Part shown: in pieces, positions 16,831 to 25,463 of the stretch
Position numbering within the stretch: position 1 is the stretch's first letter
Layout: every line of letters starts with the position of its first letter
Assembly: GCF_000425125.1 (NCBI RefSeq)
Contig: NZ_AULE01000023.1
Span: 248,001 to 312,000, forward strand
Direction of reading: 5' to 3'
Origin: Paenibacillus taiwanensis DSM 18679
Lineage (GTDB): Bacteria > Bacillota > Bacilli > Paenibacillales > Paenibacillaceae
DNA length: 64,000 nt
Translations under genes and position numbers: made by a program
Notes under the pieces: generated by a model
What the model saw: only the letters and a program-made list of their open reading frames with translations
Database searches by the model: none
What the model was told of the DNA's origin: nothing

Positions 16831-17718
16831 ATGGCAGGCTATTTGAAGCCGCAAGAAATTGCAGCAGCTACCGTGGAGACTGGTGTAGTGAAGGCTCGTA
16901 ATCCTTTAAGCGTGATGGCCCTGTTAGGCTTTTTGGCAGGTGCGTTTATCGCGCTTGGGTATTTATTATATATTCGAGTGACAGCAGGCGCACCCGCAGA
17001 GTGGGGAAGCATAAACAGCTTGATTGGAGCCGCATTGTTCCCTGTCGGGTTAATACTGGTGCTGCTGGCAGGCGGTGAACTGCTGACCGGCAACATGATG
17101 GCGGTGCCGTTGGCGCGGATGAAAGGACGTATTTCCACAATGGAGGTTGTCCGCAACCTGGTTGTGATTACAATAACGAATTTTTTGGGTGCATTATTTG
17201 TTGCTTATTTCTTTGGCCATATTGTAGGGCTGACAGGAAGCGGCGTATATTTGGAGAAAACGATTGACGTTGCAGGCCATAAGCTTCATGATACTTTCCT
17301 GCAAGCATTTGTATCAGGAATTGGATGTAACTGGCTGGTAGCTTTAGCGGTATGGCTTGCTTATGGTTCCAAAAGCTTTAGCGGAAAGATTCTAGGTATA
17401 TGGTTTCCTACAATGGCGTTTGTTGCGATTGGATTTCAGCACGTCGTGGCCAATATGTTTGTAATACCTGCTGCGATCTTCGAAGGCCACTATAGTTGGG
17501 GACAGTATATGACTAATTTCGTTCCGGTATGGCTTGGTAACCTGGTCGGAGGTGCCGTATTTGTGGCAGGTATTTATTACATGGTCTATTTGAAAAAGTA
17601 TGAACCTGTATCTGTTGGAGCATCTGCATCTGTCGAGAATGTAGATTCAGATTGTACAGCCGCGCCTCAAGCTTCAGCGGCATCTTCTGTTTCGAATGTG
17701 AAGCCTCATCTTAATTAG
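16831..17718 (+). CDS. Formate/nitrite transporter (FNT) family channel
   Basis: A 295-residue membrane protein with six transmembrane helices. It has the FNT signatures NPLSVMALLGFLAGAFIALG, LLAGGELLTGNMM and IGFQHVVANMFVIP. FNT proteins form pentameric channels for formate, nitrite or hydrosulfide. In the second signature the usual Glu before His is Gln (FQH). The ATG has AGAGGAGGAATC upstream. The cytoplasmic tail after residue 260 is Ser/Ala-rich. An FNR-like site upstream and the fumarate reductase genes downstream suggest anaerobic use; which anion it carries cannot be told. Confidence 0.9.
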   Translation: MAGYLKPQEIAAATVETGVVKARNPLSVMALLGFLAGAFIALGYLLYIRVTAGAPAEWGSINSLIGAALFPVGLILVLLAGGELLTGNMMAVPLARMKGRISTMEVVRNLVVITITNFLGALFVAYFFGHIVGLTGSGVYLEKTIDVAGHKLHDTFLQAFVSGIGCNWLVALAVWLAYGSKSFSGKILGIWFPTMAFVAIGFQHVVANMFVIPAAIFEGHYSWGQYMTNFVPVWLGNLVGGAVFVAGIYYMVYLKKYEPVSVGASASVENVDSDCTAAPQASAASSVSNVKPHLN

Positions 17719-17745
17719 TATCAAGCTATATGTATACAGCGGATC

Positions 17746-17789
17746 AAGGCTGTCTCTGAAGCAATTATGCTTTTGGGGCGGTCTTTTAT
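17746..17789 (+). terminator. Terminator after the FNT gene
   Basis: An 18-position stem with several G-T pairs (AAGGC... to ...GTCTT) around a four-base loop, followed by TTTATT. Confidence 0.65.
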
Positions 17790-18055
17790 TTTGAATATCG
17801 TTTGTTTCACTCTCCCGATAGCTCAGGCAGATGCTAGTCTGTTGACACCCTTTTAAAAGGATTTTAAAAGGATGGGCAGTTTGGATAGGCAGTTTCTGAG
17901 TCAAGGGGAGAGTGAAGCTAAGGACGCGGATAAGATATGGATAGTAGTTGAGCAGGTGTCGCTACAACTATCTGCGTACATCCTAAAGGCGTGGTAACAC
18001 GATTACATGAATAACAAGATCAAATTTGTAGTGTCATGAATTACAAATTTCAAAA

Positions 18056-18069
18056 GTGAACTTTTTCAC
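18056..18069. promoter_or_regulatory. Rex-type operator 1
   Basis: GTGAA-CTTT-TTCAC has the exact core of the Rex consensus TTGTGAA-N4-TTCACAA. Rex is a repressor that leaves DNA when NADH is high. It lies 58 bases from an equal site. Confidence 0.6.
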
Positions 18070-18113
18070 ATGAATGATATCGCTAACGTGATAATATAAA
18101 AGTAAGTTATTAA

Positions 18114-18127
18114 GTGAAAATATTCAC
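18114..18127. promoter_or_regulatory. Rex-type operator 2
   Basis: GTGAA-AATA-TTCAC, the same half-sites and spacing as operator 1, about 100 bases before the reductase start. Two exact cores within 75 bases are unlikely by chance. Confidence 0.6.
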
Positions 18128-18229
18128 TATTATCAAAATTACATTTTGATGTGAATTACGAATTTTGCTTAATGACAGTAGAGATAGAGCTAGGGTTAGC
18201 ACTAAACTAGGCTGAAAGGGAGTATTTTA

Positions 18230-19645
18230 ATGAAGAAGTGGGTAGCAACAGTATTATCGGCTGTGATGGTGATGTCCATGTTAGCTGGTTGCGGCAGTAA
18301 AGGGGAAACGGCGGATGTTGTTGTAGTTGGAGCAGGCGGCGCAGGTCTGTCGGCTGCGGTTAAAGCAACAGAAGACGGAGCTAAAGTTATCGTTCTTGAG
18401 AAGATGCCAATGGTCGGCGGCAACACAACGCGTGCGACAGGCGGCTTAAATGCAGCGGGCACCAAGCAGCAAATAGAAAAAGGGATTAAAGATAGCCAGC
18501 AACTATTTTTCGAGGATACGATGAAGGGCGGATATGATAAGAACAATCCGGATCTTGTTCAAGTCTTAACGACAAATGCCAAAGGTTCCGTCGAATGGCT
18601 TGAGGGCTTTGGCGCAGATTTGTCTGACGTAGGCCGGATGGCGGGTGCCAGCGTGAATCGGACACACCGTCCTACAGGCGGCGCAGCTGTAGGTTCGCAT
18701 ATTGCTTCGGTATTGGACAAAACAGCTAAAGCTAAAGGTATTGACGTGCGCACGCGTAATGAACTGACAGAGATCGTGACGGATAAAGACGGTAATGTAA
18801 CGGGTGTCAAAGCAAAAGATAAAGAGGGCAAGGAATATACTATTAACGCAAAAGCTGTCGTGTTGGCAACAGGCGGATTCTCTGCCAACCAAGACATGGT
18901 CATGAAGTACAAGCCTGAACTAAAAGGTTTTGCCACTACCAATCACCCTGGTGCAACAGGAGAAGTGATGGATATGGCTAACAAGCTTGGTGCAGGACTT
19001 GTTGATATATCGGAAATACAAACACACCCGACCGTAGTGCCTGATAAAGGTGTGATGGTAACAGAAGCTGTTCGTGGCAACGGGGCCATCTTATTAAACA
19101 AAGAGGGTAAACGATTTGTAAATGAGCTGTTAACACGTGATGTTGTGTCCAAAGCGATTTTGGAGCAAAAAGACGGGCGCGCCTTTTTATTTTTTGACAA
19201 AGGGATGCGTGATAGCTTAAAAGCTACAGAAGAATATTTTAATATGAGTTTGGTTGCAGAAGCAGACAGCGTAGAGGCGCTGGCTGAAAAACTTAATGTA
19301 GATAAAGCAGTTATGTCCGAGTCTGTAAAAGAGTACAATGGGCTGGTTAAGGCGGGTAAAGATAGCCAATTCGAACGTGCTGATTTGCCTCGTGAGCTAA
19401 ACAAAGGTCCTTATTATGCGATCGAAGTTACACCTGCTGTTCACCATACGATGGGTGGTCTCAAAATTAATACAGATGCACAGGTGTTAAAAGAGGATGG
19501 CACGATTATGAAGGGATTATTTGCAGCTGGTGAGGTAACGGGCGGCGTGCATGGCGGCAACCGTCTTGGTGGCAACGCGCTGGCTGATATTATTACATTT
19601 GGCAAGATTGCAGGCACAAACGCAGCAAAGTTAGTAAAATCCTAA
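18230..19645 (+). CDS. Secreted fumarate reductase-type flavoprotein (FAD subunit, lipoprotein)
   Basis: A 471-residue lipoprotein with signal MKKWVATVLSAVMVMSMLAGC (Cys 21 would be lipidated). FAD binding is shown by VVVVGAGGAGLSAA and by GLFAAGEVTGGVHG near the end. Residues known from flavocytochrome c fumarate reductase are in place: QTHP, GKRFVNE, TRD, HHTMGG and GGNRLGGNA. There is no haem domain and no FMN domain in this chain; a separate FMN-binding lipoprotein follows 80 bases later. In Listeria the extracellular FrdA carries both. Inference: it reduces fumarate or a related enoate outside the membrane with electrons from the EET chain. Urocanate-type reductases are an alternative. 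Confidence 0.87.
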   Translation: MKKWVATVLSAVMVMSMLAGCGSKGETADVVVVGAGGAGLSAAVKATEDGAKVIVLEKMPMVGGNTTRATGGLNAAGTKQQIEKGIKDSQQLFFEDTMKGGYDKNNPDLVQVLTTNAKGSVEWLEGFGADLSDVGRMAGASVNRTHRPTGGAAVGSHIASVLDKTAKAKGIDVRTRNELTEIVTDKDGNVTGVKAKDKEGKEYTINAKAVVLATGGFSANQDMVMKYKPELKGFATTNHPGATGEVMDMANKLGAGLVDISEIQTHPTVVPDKGVMVTEAVRGNGAILLNKEGKRFVNELLTRDVVSKAILEQKDGRAFLFFDKGMRDSLKATEEYFNMSLVAEADSVEALAEKLNVDKAVMSESVKEYNGLVKAGKDSQFERADLPRELNKGPYYAIEVTPAVHHTMGGLKINTDAQVLKEDGTIMKGLFAAGEVTGGVHGGNRLGGNALADIITFGKIAGTNAAKLVKS

Positions 19646-19725
19646 CCTAGCTAATAAGAACTGGTATAACTATAAAGCGAGTATAGCGAGTAAGTGATTA
19701 AATGGATGCAGGGGAGAGATTGACG

Positions 19726-20070
19726 ATGAAAAAAGCAGCTTCGTGGGTGGCACTTGGTCTTGCGGCAGCATTGCTGTTGTCTGGTTGTGGCGGCGCTGGT
19801 AAATATAAAGATGGAACATATGAAGGAACAGGCCGTGGAGCATCGAGCGACATTAAAGTGGCGGTAACGGTAAAAGCGGGCAAGATCGAGAGCATTGAAC
19901 TGAAAGAACATGAAGAAACTGCACAGTTAATTGAAGCAGTTAAAGAGAATACAATTCCTGATATTGTGACGAAGCAGGATACGGCAGGTGTAGAGGCATT
20001 AACGGGTGCAACCAAATCTTCAGAAGGTGTACTTGCTGCCGTGAAGCAAGCACTGGAGCAAGCCAAATAA
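19726..20070 (+). CDS. FMN-binding domain lipoprotein
   Basis: A 114-residue lipoprotein: MKKAASW start, lipobox LLSGC, then one FMN-binding domain of about 80 residues (KYKDGTYEGTGRGASSDIKV start). The flavinylation site is E-A-L-T-G-A-T at residues 90-96, where Thr96 should carry FMN added by ApbE; the usual Asp at the first place is Glu. It follows the FAD lipoprotein in the same operon and probably is its electron-donating partner, matching the FMN domain that Listeria FrdA carries in cis. The ATG at 19726 has GGGGAGAG upstream; an in-frame ATG eight codons earlier is less likely. Confidence 0.87.
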   Translation: MKKAASWVALGLAAALLLSGCGGAGKYKDGTYEGTGRGASSDIKVAVTVKAGKIESIELKEHEETAQLIEAVKENTIPDIVTKQDTAGVEALTGATKSSEGVLAAVKQALEQAK

Positions 20071-20086
20071 TTGTAACTCCATAGGA

Positions 20087-20115
20087 AAGGGGCCGTTCAT
20101 TAGAGCGGCCCTTGT
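20087..20115 (+). terminator. Hairpin after the FMN lipoprotein gene
   Basis: AAGGGGCCG pairs with CGGCCCTT, followed by a poor T tract (TTGTTAC). Probably the operon terminator. Confidence 0.5.
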
Positions 20116-20353
20116 TACATGTTGGCACGGTAGAGGTTTGTTCAGTATCGTGAATGGAGAATGGGACATAACGAGAGAAAGACAACGTTATTGTAATGTT
20201 TAATTTTACATTTGTAATAAATATATCTTGATTTTAAGATTTTATGTATTATTTTTTGCACCATTTGTCACGTTAATGCTCACTTTTATTGATAAATGTA
20301 TGATACACTAGTAGCAGCTCAACAGTATTTGCACATTTACATGTACGACATAC

Positions 20354-20367
20354 TGTAAGCGCCTACA
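20354..20367. promoter_or_regulatory. cre-like CcpA site before the GH20 gene
   Basis: TGTAAGCGCCTACA has one mismatch to the cre consensus TGWAANCGNTNWCA and ends 26 bases before the start codon. It suggests catabolite repression. The rest of the 323-base gap is AT-rich with no gene. Confidence 0.45.
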
Positions 20368-20393
20368 ACGTGATTGATGGGAGGAATTCGGCT

Positions 20394-22304
20394 ATGAGAC
20401 TACATGTTACAGGTGACATAAGTGCGTTGCTGCCAGGCATTCAAACGTTACAGTCGAATCTGGGGTTTGAACAGAGTGAAGAGGGCATAACCGTTCAGGT
20501 GGAACAAGCCAAAGGTAAGCTATTTGTGAAGTGGGAGCAGGGTAAGGGATGGATTCGTTATGAGGAGCCCATTCACTTTTTCCGCGCGTTAAGCTTGCTG
20601 GTGGAAAGAATACAAAACGATGCAGAAGGCGTTACTGAGGAAGAGCCTCAGTTTACTTATAACGGCACGATGTTTGACGCATCGCGCAATGCTGTGCCAA
20701 ACTTGCACATGATCAAGCAGACATTGCGCTCGATGGCGCTAATGGGCTTAAATGGACTTATGTTGTATACCGAAGATACGTATGAAATTAAAGAACGTCC
20801 TTACTTCGGCTACATGCGCGGTCGCTACACAGCGGCAGAGTTACGTGAAATTGACGAGTACGCAGCACAATTCGGGATTGAGGTTATCCCGTGCATTCAG
20901 ACACTAGGGCACTTGGCGCAAGCGCTGAAATGGGACTCGATGCTGGAATTACGGGATACGGAAGACGTGCTGCTTGCTCATTATGAAGATACTTATGTGT
21001 TTATCGAGCAAATGTTTAAGGCAGTATCGGATTCTGTACGTTCGAAGCGGATTCATATCGGTATGGATGAAGCGTTTGGGCTAGGATTAGGTCGTTATTT
21101 GATCAAAAATGGCTTTCGGGAACGCTTTGATATAATGAATGAGCATTTGGCAAAAGTGCTGGAGCTAACAAAAAAGTATGGCTTGGAACCGATGATGTGG
21201 AGCGACATGTATTTCCATCTATTGATGAAGGATGGCGGCCATTATTATGATGGGGAAGTCGATTTCACTGCGGAAGTTGTATCCCAAATTCCAAAAGGTG
21301 TACGCTTCGTATATTGGGATTACTACCATAACGATCAGGCGTTCTATGAGGACTTTATTGATAAGCATCGCCAGCTTGGCTCAGAACCTGTATTTGCAGG
21401 AGGGATCTGGACGTGGGGCAGCATAAGTCCTAACTACGGCAAGACGTGGGAGAATACGAACCCGGCGCTGCTCGCCTGCAAGGCCAAAGGCGTGAAGGAA
21501 GTATTCGCAACGGCATGGGGTGATAATGGCCAAGAGACCAACCTAATGACGACCTTGCTAGGCTTGCAATTGTTTGCAGAGCATGGCTACACTTCCGGCG
21601 ATGTGGACGATAATCGATTGAAGGAACGTTTCCGTACATGTACAGGGCAGAGCTTCGATGATTATTGGCAGCTCACTTATTTGGATGAGACTCCAGGCGT
21701 AACGGTGAACAACATGCACAGCTCAAACAGTTCGAAGTTTTTGCTTTGGCAGGACACCTTGATTGGATTGTTTGACAAGCATTTGGAGGGTGAACTGGAA
21801 ACGTCGTTACCCGAGCATTATAAGCAGCTGGCGCATCGCATGACAGCGGCAGAGGCGAACGCCGACGGCGATCATAAGCTAGTATTTAACTTGTATACCA
21901 AGCTGGCTGCGGTACTGTCAGAGAAGGCCACCCTAGGCATTCAAGTTACCCGCGCCTATCAAGCGGGTGATAAGGAAACGCTGCGCCGTTTGGCGGAATG
22001 CTCCATTCCGCTTGTGCACTCGTTAGTCGATGCAACACGCAAAGCGCACCGCAAGCTGTGGATGGCCACATGTAAGCCATTTGGCTGGGAAGTGCTTGAT
22101 ATTCGTTACGGCGGCGTGTTGTCCCGCCTGCAATCGGCAGAAGATCGGCTGATTGATTACGTGGAAGGGCATGTGGAACGTTTGGAAGAGCTAGAGGCTG
22201 AGCGCCTGCCATTCCAATATTTAAGTCCTCCTGAGGAGCATATTATTGCGCAGGGCACCTTCTATCACCGGATCGTAACCGGTGCTGTGTTATCGGCAAC
22301 TTAA
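20394..22304 (+). CDS. Glycoside hydrolase family 20 beta-N-acetylhexosaminidase
   Basis: A 636-residue enzyme without a signal peptide, so it should act in the cytoplasm. The GH20 TIM barrel begins near residue 90 (MFDASRNAVPNLHMIKQ, MALMGLNGLMLYTEDTYE). The catalytic pair Asp225-Glu226 lies in HIGMDEAFGLG; Asp positions the substrate N-acetyl group and Glu is the acid. FAGGIWTWGS and TAWGDNGQE line the pocket. It releases terminal GlcNAc or GalNAc from oligosaccharides brought into the cell. GGGAGGAA lies eight bases before the ATG. No transporter or regulator gene adjoins it. Confidence 0.87.
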   Translation: MRLHVTGDISALLPGIQTLQSNLGFEQSEEGITVQVEQAKGKLFVKWEQGKGWIRYEEPIHFFRALSLLVERIQNDAEGVTEEEPQFTYNGTMFDASRNAVPNLHMIKQTLRSMALMGLNGLMLYTEDTYEIKERPYFGYMRGRYTAAELREIDEYAAQFGIEVIPCIQTLGHLAQALKWDSMLELRDTEDVLLAHYEDTYVFIEQMFKAVSDSVRSKRIHIGMDEAFGLGLGRYLIKNGFRERFDIMNEHLAKVLELTKKYGLEPMMWSDMYFHLLMKDGGHYYDGEVDFTAEVVSQIPKGVRFVYWDYYHNDQAFYEDFIDKHRQLGSEPVFAGGIWTWGSISPNYGKTWENTNPALLACKAKGVKEVFATAWGDNGQETNLMTTLLGLQLFAEHGYTSGDVDDNRLKERFRTCTGQSFDDYWQLTYLDETPGVTVNNMHSSNSSKFLLWQDTLIGLFDKHLEGELETSLPEHYKQLAHRMTAAEANADGDHKLVFNLYTKLAAVLSEKATLGIQVTRAYQAGDKETLRRLAECSIPLVHSLVDATRKAHRKLWMATCKPFGWEVLDIRYGGVLSRLQSAEDRLIDYVEGHVERLEELEAERLPFQYLSPPEEHIIAQGTFYHRIVTGAVLSAT

Positions 22305-22359
22305 TAGCTCACCTCACAGCGCCATTGAATAGCTATACCATTAAATAGCTATAAAAAAG

Positions 22360-22455
22360 AAAGCCCTGTCGCAAAGTGATGAAGTATTAAGGACTGATCC
22401 CTGTCTCAATGACGGGACAGTCCCTCCAGCTTCATCACTGCGGCGGGGCTATTTA
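22360..22455. terminator. Large bidirectional terminator
   Basis: AGCCC-GTCGC...AGTGATGAAG pairs with CTTCATCACT-GCGGC-GGGGCT, enclosing a second hairpin (GGGACTGTCCCG region), with T runs on both outer sides. It lies between converging genes. Confidence 0.7.
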
Positions 22456-22483
22456 AGCAGCGGTGCACCGGCTTGTTGCTCCT

Positions 22484-23713
22484 TTACGTAGAGGCAAGGG
22501 GAGTGGTACGTAGCGGATATACGCGTACAATCATCCATTGTCCGTCTGCGCCTTGCTCCAAGACGACAACGCTAGAGGACTCGACATTCTCGAAATCGGC
22601 TCCTTTGAGCTTTTTAATGGTCTGCACCATATGAACGGCAACCTCATTGCCGCTATAATGAATGACTTTGGCTTGTTCAAGACTTACAGCCAAGTCATAC
22701 GTATTAAACCGTTTGACGTACGTTTGTTTGAGGTTCGCCAGCTCGTTGGCGGACATTTTCATCTTGCCAAGCAGACCCTCTACATTTTCTTCGTTTTCAT
22801 ATTTAACGACCTGCTGAAGTGTACTCATAACCTGTTTCTCTTCATTATTTGGCAAACTGACACGTGATTGCAGCACATCGTCAAGTACGATATAGACGAG
22901 ATCGCTAACTTCACGTTCGCTTATTTTCCATGTGCCGTCTATTTTATTTACGGTATATAAATTATCGCTGCGGCTGTCTGGTTTGAAGGCTCCTTTCGTG
23001 CTGTGTGTTAATTCAACCGTATGTACAAGCGCGCTATTACCACGTAGATCGAGCACATGAATTTCCTTGAGGGTTGTAGCCAAGTCAAATTTGTTCATCT
23101 GCTCTTGAATGCTGGAACCAAGTTGGTACAAGGAGCCTTTTGTATCCATTAATCCCATGAGACGCTCATAATGTTTTTCATTTGCGAATTGAATATATTG
23201 CGTAAATAGCGATTTTATTTGTTGTTCTTCTGTTTGATGCTCTGTCGGGGTAGTGGGAGAAGTTGAGATAAGCACCTGCTGATTGAGTTTGTCCCACTTC
23301 ACGGTATTTCCTGTTGCCTCACCGATAAAACGAAGGGGAATATAAGTTGAATTGCGTATGGATTGGGGAGCACTGGTTAAGGTGACGGTAGCTCCATTAA
23401 CTTGGGCTTGCTTACTGCCTATTTGAAGTTTAATGACGAGCTTGTCCCGCGTTCCGGTTACAGTCTGGCTTTTGTCATCCCACTGTACACGTAGTCCCAG
23501 TTGTTCAAAAAGGGGTCGAAAAGGAACAAGGACAGAGCCATTGCTCATGAGAGGGGGCGTGCTCAGGTGAACGTGCTTGTTGTTGATGAGTACGGATATC
23601 GTATTGGGGTGCGTACTTGCGGCTTTGGCCGGAATGACAGCGCCGGTGTAAAAAAAGAGGCATGAAAAGCTTAACAACAGAGCAGCAAAACGGGCGCGTG
23701 TGCGGGTTTGCAT
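22484..23713 (-). CDS. Secreted protein with copper amine oxidase N-terminal (stalk) domain
   Basis: A 409-residue exported protein. The signal peptide ends near AKA. It is followed by a copper amine oxidase N-terminal-like domain (ISVLINNKHVHLSTPPLM, VPFRPLFEQLGLRVQWD, YIPLRFIGEATGNTVKWD), common as a wall-associated module in Paenibacillus. The C-terminal 230 residues contain two related segments (EEQQIKSLFTQYIQFANEKHYE; EEKQVMSTLQQVVKYENEE) of the SnoaL/NTF2-like type. It does not have the amine oxidase catalytic domain. The role is unknown. The start at 23713 fits AGGAGAT; a start two codons earlier is too close to it. Confidence 0.75.
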   Translation of the reverse strand: MQTRTRARFAALLLSFSCLFFYTGAVIPAKAASTHPNTISVLINNKHVHLSTPPLMSNGSVLVPFRPLFEQLGLRVQWDDKSQTVTGTRDKLVIKLQIGSKQAQVNGATVTLTSAPQSIRNSTYIPLRFIGEATGNTVKWDKLNQQVLISTSPTTPTEHQTEEQQIKSLFTQYIQFANEKHYERLMGLMDTKGSLYQLGSSIQEQMNKFDLATTLKEIHVLDLRGNSALVHTVELTHSTKGAFKPDSRSDNLYTVNKIDGTWKISEREVSDLVYIVLDDVLQSRVSLPNNEEKQVMSTLQQVVKYENEENVEGLLGKMKMSANELANLKQTYVKRFNTYDLAVSLEQAKVIHYSGNEVAVHMVQTIKKLKGADFENVESSSVVVLEQGADGQWMIVRVYPLRTTPLAST

Positions 23714-23789
23714 AGGCATATCTCCTCACTTAGCTATAAAATAAAAAGTCTAGGTATTACATTAATATTAAACTGATTATAGCGATAAA

Positions 23790-23803
23790 TGAAAGCGATT
23801 ACT
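23790..23803. promoter_or_regulatory. cre-like site before the stalk-domain gene
   Basis: TGAAAGCGATTACT has one mismatch to the cre consensus (final base), 77 bases before the start codon. Confidence 0.35.
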
Positions 23804-23853
23804 ATATATTCATTGAGCTAGACAGTCGTTAACGCATCAACATAGGTGCAAAA

Positions 23854-23908
23854 AACCTCCCCCAATTGCTGTAATGATCGACTTCATCATCATGAGACGG
23901 GAGAGGTT
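23854..23908 (-). terminator. Terminator after the Dcu-type transporter gene
   Basis: On the minus strand AACCTCTCCC pairs with GGGAGGTT across a loop of about 37 bases, followed by TTTTTT. Confidence 0.6.
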
Positions 23909-23964
23909 TAGAAGCAAGTGTGTGACTTGAATGGTACATAAGGCAACTGTTTCTTGGATGCCTG

Positions 23965-25326
23965 TTACAGCAGCAGACTAGAGAGGCCGAAGCCGATTGT
24001 GACCGCTGATACTGTTGCTACTATGCCTGGCAGCATAAAGCTGTGATTGAGCAGGTATCGGCCTATTCGCGTCGTACCTGTACGGTCAAAGTTGATAGCG
24101 GCAATGACGGTAGGATAGTTCGGGATAAAGAAATATCCATTAACCGATGGGAACATCGCAATTAACGCCGGCGCGGGTATGCCTACGGCTAGTCCAAGCG
24201 GCATGAGTCCACGTACGGTTGCTGCTTGTGAGTTGAGCAGAATTGACATTACAAACAAAGCAAAGGCAAACATCCACGGCGCAGCGGTGACGATATCTCT
24301 AATCGCCCCATCAATCATTTCCATGTTGCCGCGGAAGAAGGTGTCGCCCATCCATGCGATACCAAAAATGCTGATAACGGCCTGCATGCCAGCCGTAAAG
24401 ATGCCGCTTGTAACAACTTTGGCTGCCGAGGCACGCGTGGCGAGCAAAATGAGCGCACCGGCTGACAGCATCACAATCTCAACAATTTGCGGCATACCGA
24501 GCGTCTGCAATACGCCTTCGGCATCGGTCCAACTAGGTCGCAAGCTTGGGAAGGAACCAAAGAAGACAACGCCGAGCACACCTAGCAGGAACAAGACGAC
24601 GGAGAGTGCCGCGCCGCGTTGTTTCACCTCTCCTGTTGACGCTGTTGACTGTTCTTGGGCGGAGCCGGAGTTGGAACGTTCGTTCATTCCTATTGGCAGC
24701 ACACTGCCTTCTTTAACACGGCGATTAAATTCCTCATCTTCCGCCAGCGGCTTGCCATATCGGCTCATGACAAGCGCACCAAGTGCGCATCCGATCAGTG
24801 TCGCGGGAATACTAACCATAAGGATATCCGGCAAATGATAACCTTTGGGCGCGAGCAACGCCAATAGCGCAACAGTCGCTGCCGAGATTGGACTTGCTGT
24901 AATCGCCTGTTGTGATGCGATTACAGCAATAGACATCGGGCGCTCTGGCCGCACGCCAGACTGACGCGTTACTTCGGCGATGACGGGCATGACCGAATAC
25001 GCCACATGCCCAGTACCGGCGCACAACGTAAACAAATAGGTTACGACGGGCGCCATAAAAGTAATATGCTGCGGATTGCGGCGCAAGGCACGTTCGGCTA
25101 AGCGGACGAGAACATCCATGCCGCCAGCGGTTTGCATAATGGCGGTAGCCGTTACAACTGCTGCAATCATCAGCATCACATCAATTGGCGGCTCGCTTGG
25201 CGTTAAGCCGAAGCCAAATGTCAGCACGGCTAACGCCAAGCCGCCGATGACACCTAGGCCAATCCCTCCAAGGCGGGAGCCGAAATATAGGGCGAGGATA
25301 ACGATTAATAATTGGAGTCCAAACAT
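23965..25326 (-). CDS. Anaerobic C4-dicarboxylate transporter, DcuA/DcuB family
   Basis: A 453-residue membrane protein with about ten helices. The N-terminal half follows the DcuA/DcuB pattern closely: ALYFGSRLGGIGLGVIGGL, AAVVTATAIMQTAGGMDVLV, LRRNPQHITFMAPVVTYL, TLCAGTGHVAYSVMPVIAE and AVIASQQAITASPISAATVA. The family exchanges fumarate, malate, aspartate and succinate during fumarate respiration. A charged loop of about 60 residues near 200-260 separates the halves. The gene lies downstream of apbE on the same strand with a terminator between, and 4 kb from the secreted fumarate reductase, which fits anaerobic C4 metabolism. Confidence 0.85.
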   Translation of the reverse strand: MFGLQLLIVILALYFGSRLGGIGLGVIGGLALAVLTFGFGLTPSEPPIDVMLMIAAVVTATAIMQTAGGMDVLVRLAERALRRNPQHITFMAPVVTYLFTLCAGTGHVAYSVMPVIAEVTRQSGVRPERPMSIAVIASQQAITASPISAATVALLALLAPKGYHLPDILMVSIPATLIGCALGALVMSRYGKPLAEDEEFNRRVKEGSVLPIGMNERSNSGSAQEQSTASTGEVKQRGAALSVVLFLLGVLGVVFFGSFPSLRPSWTDAEGVLQTLGMPQIVEIVMLSAGALILLATRASAAKVVTSGIFTAGMQAVISIFGIAWMGDTFFRGNMEMIDGAIRDIVTAAPWMFAFALFVMSILLNSQAATVRGLMPLGLAVGIPAPALIAMFPSVNGYFFIPNYPTVIAAINFDRTGTTRIGRYLLNHSFMLPGIVATVSAVTIGFGLSSLLL

Positions 25327-25361
25327 AACTCACGACCTTTCCTTAACTTATAGCGTGGCAA

Positions 25362-25422
25362 TAAAATACCCGCCTTATCCGGCGCACGCTTCAAGATGCG
25401 CGCAGTTCGGATAGTAGGCGGG
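25362..25422 (-). terminator. Terminator after apbE
   Basis: On the minus strand CCCGCC...ATCCG pairs with CGGAT...GGCGGG, followed by TATTTTATT. It separates apbE from the Dcu-type gene. Confidence 0.65.
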
Positions 25423-25463
25423 CAGAAATTGAATAACGGTACATGTTGCGTAATTCCTTACGA

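Larger units (their letters stand above)
17790..18229. promoter_or_regulatory. Long regulatory region before the fumarate reductase pair
   Basis: About 440 bases hold no credible gene. The last 210 bases are AT-rich and carry two Rex-type palindromes (listed separately) and a 9-base inverted repeat, AAATTTGTA (18022-18030) with TACAAATTT (18042-18050). I could not place the -35 and -10 boxes with confidence. Confidence 0.6.

Noticed and set aside
24179-24838. Open frame of 219 codons opposite the Dcu-type gene
   Set aside because: Mirror of a membrane protein gene; no start signals and a low-complexity Ser/Thr/Pro translation.
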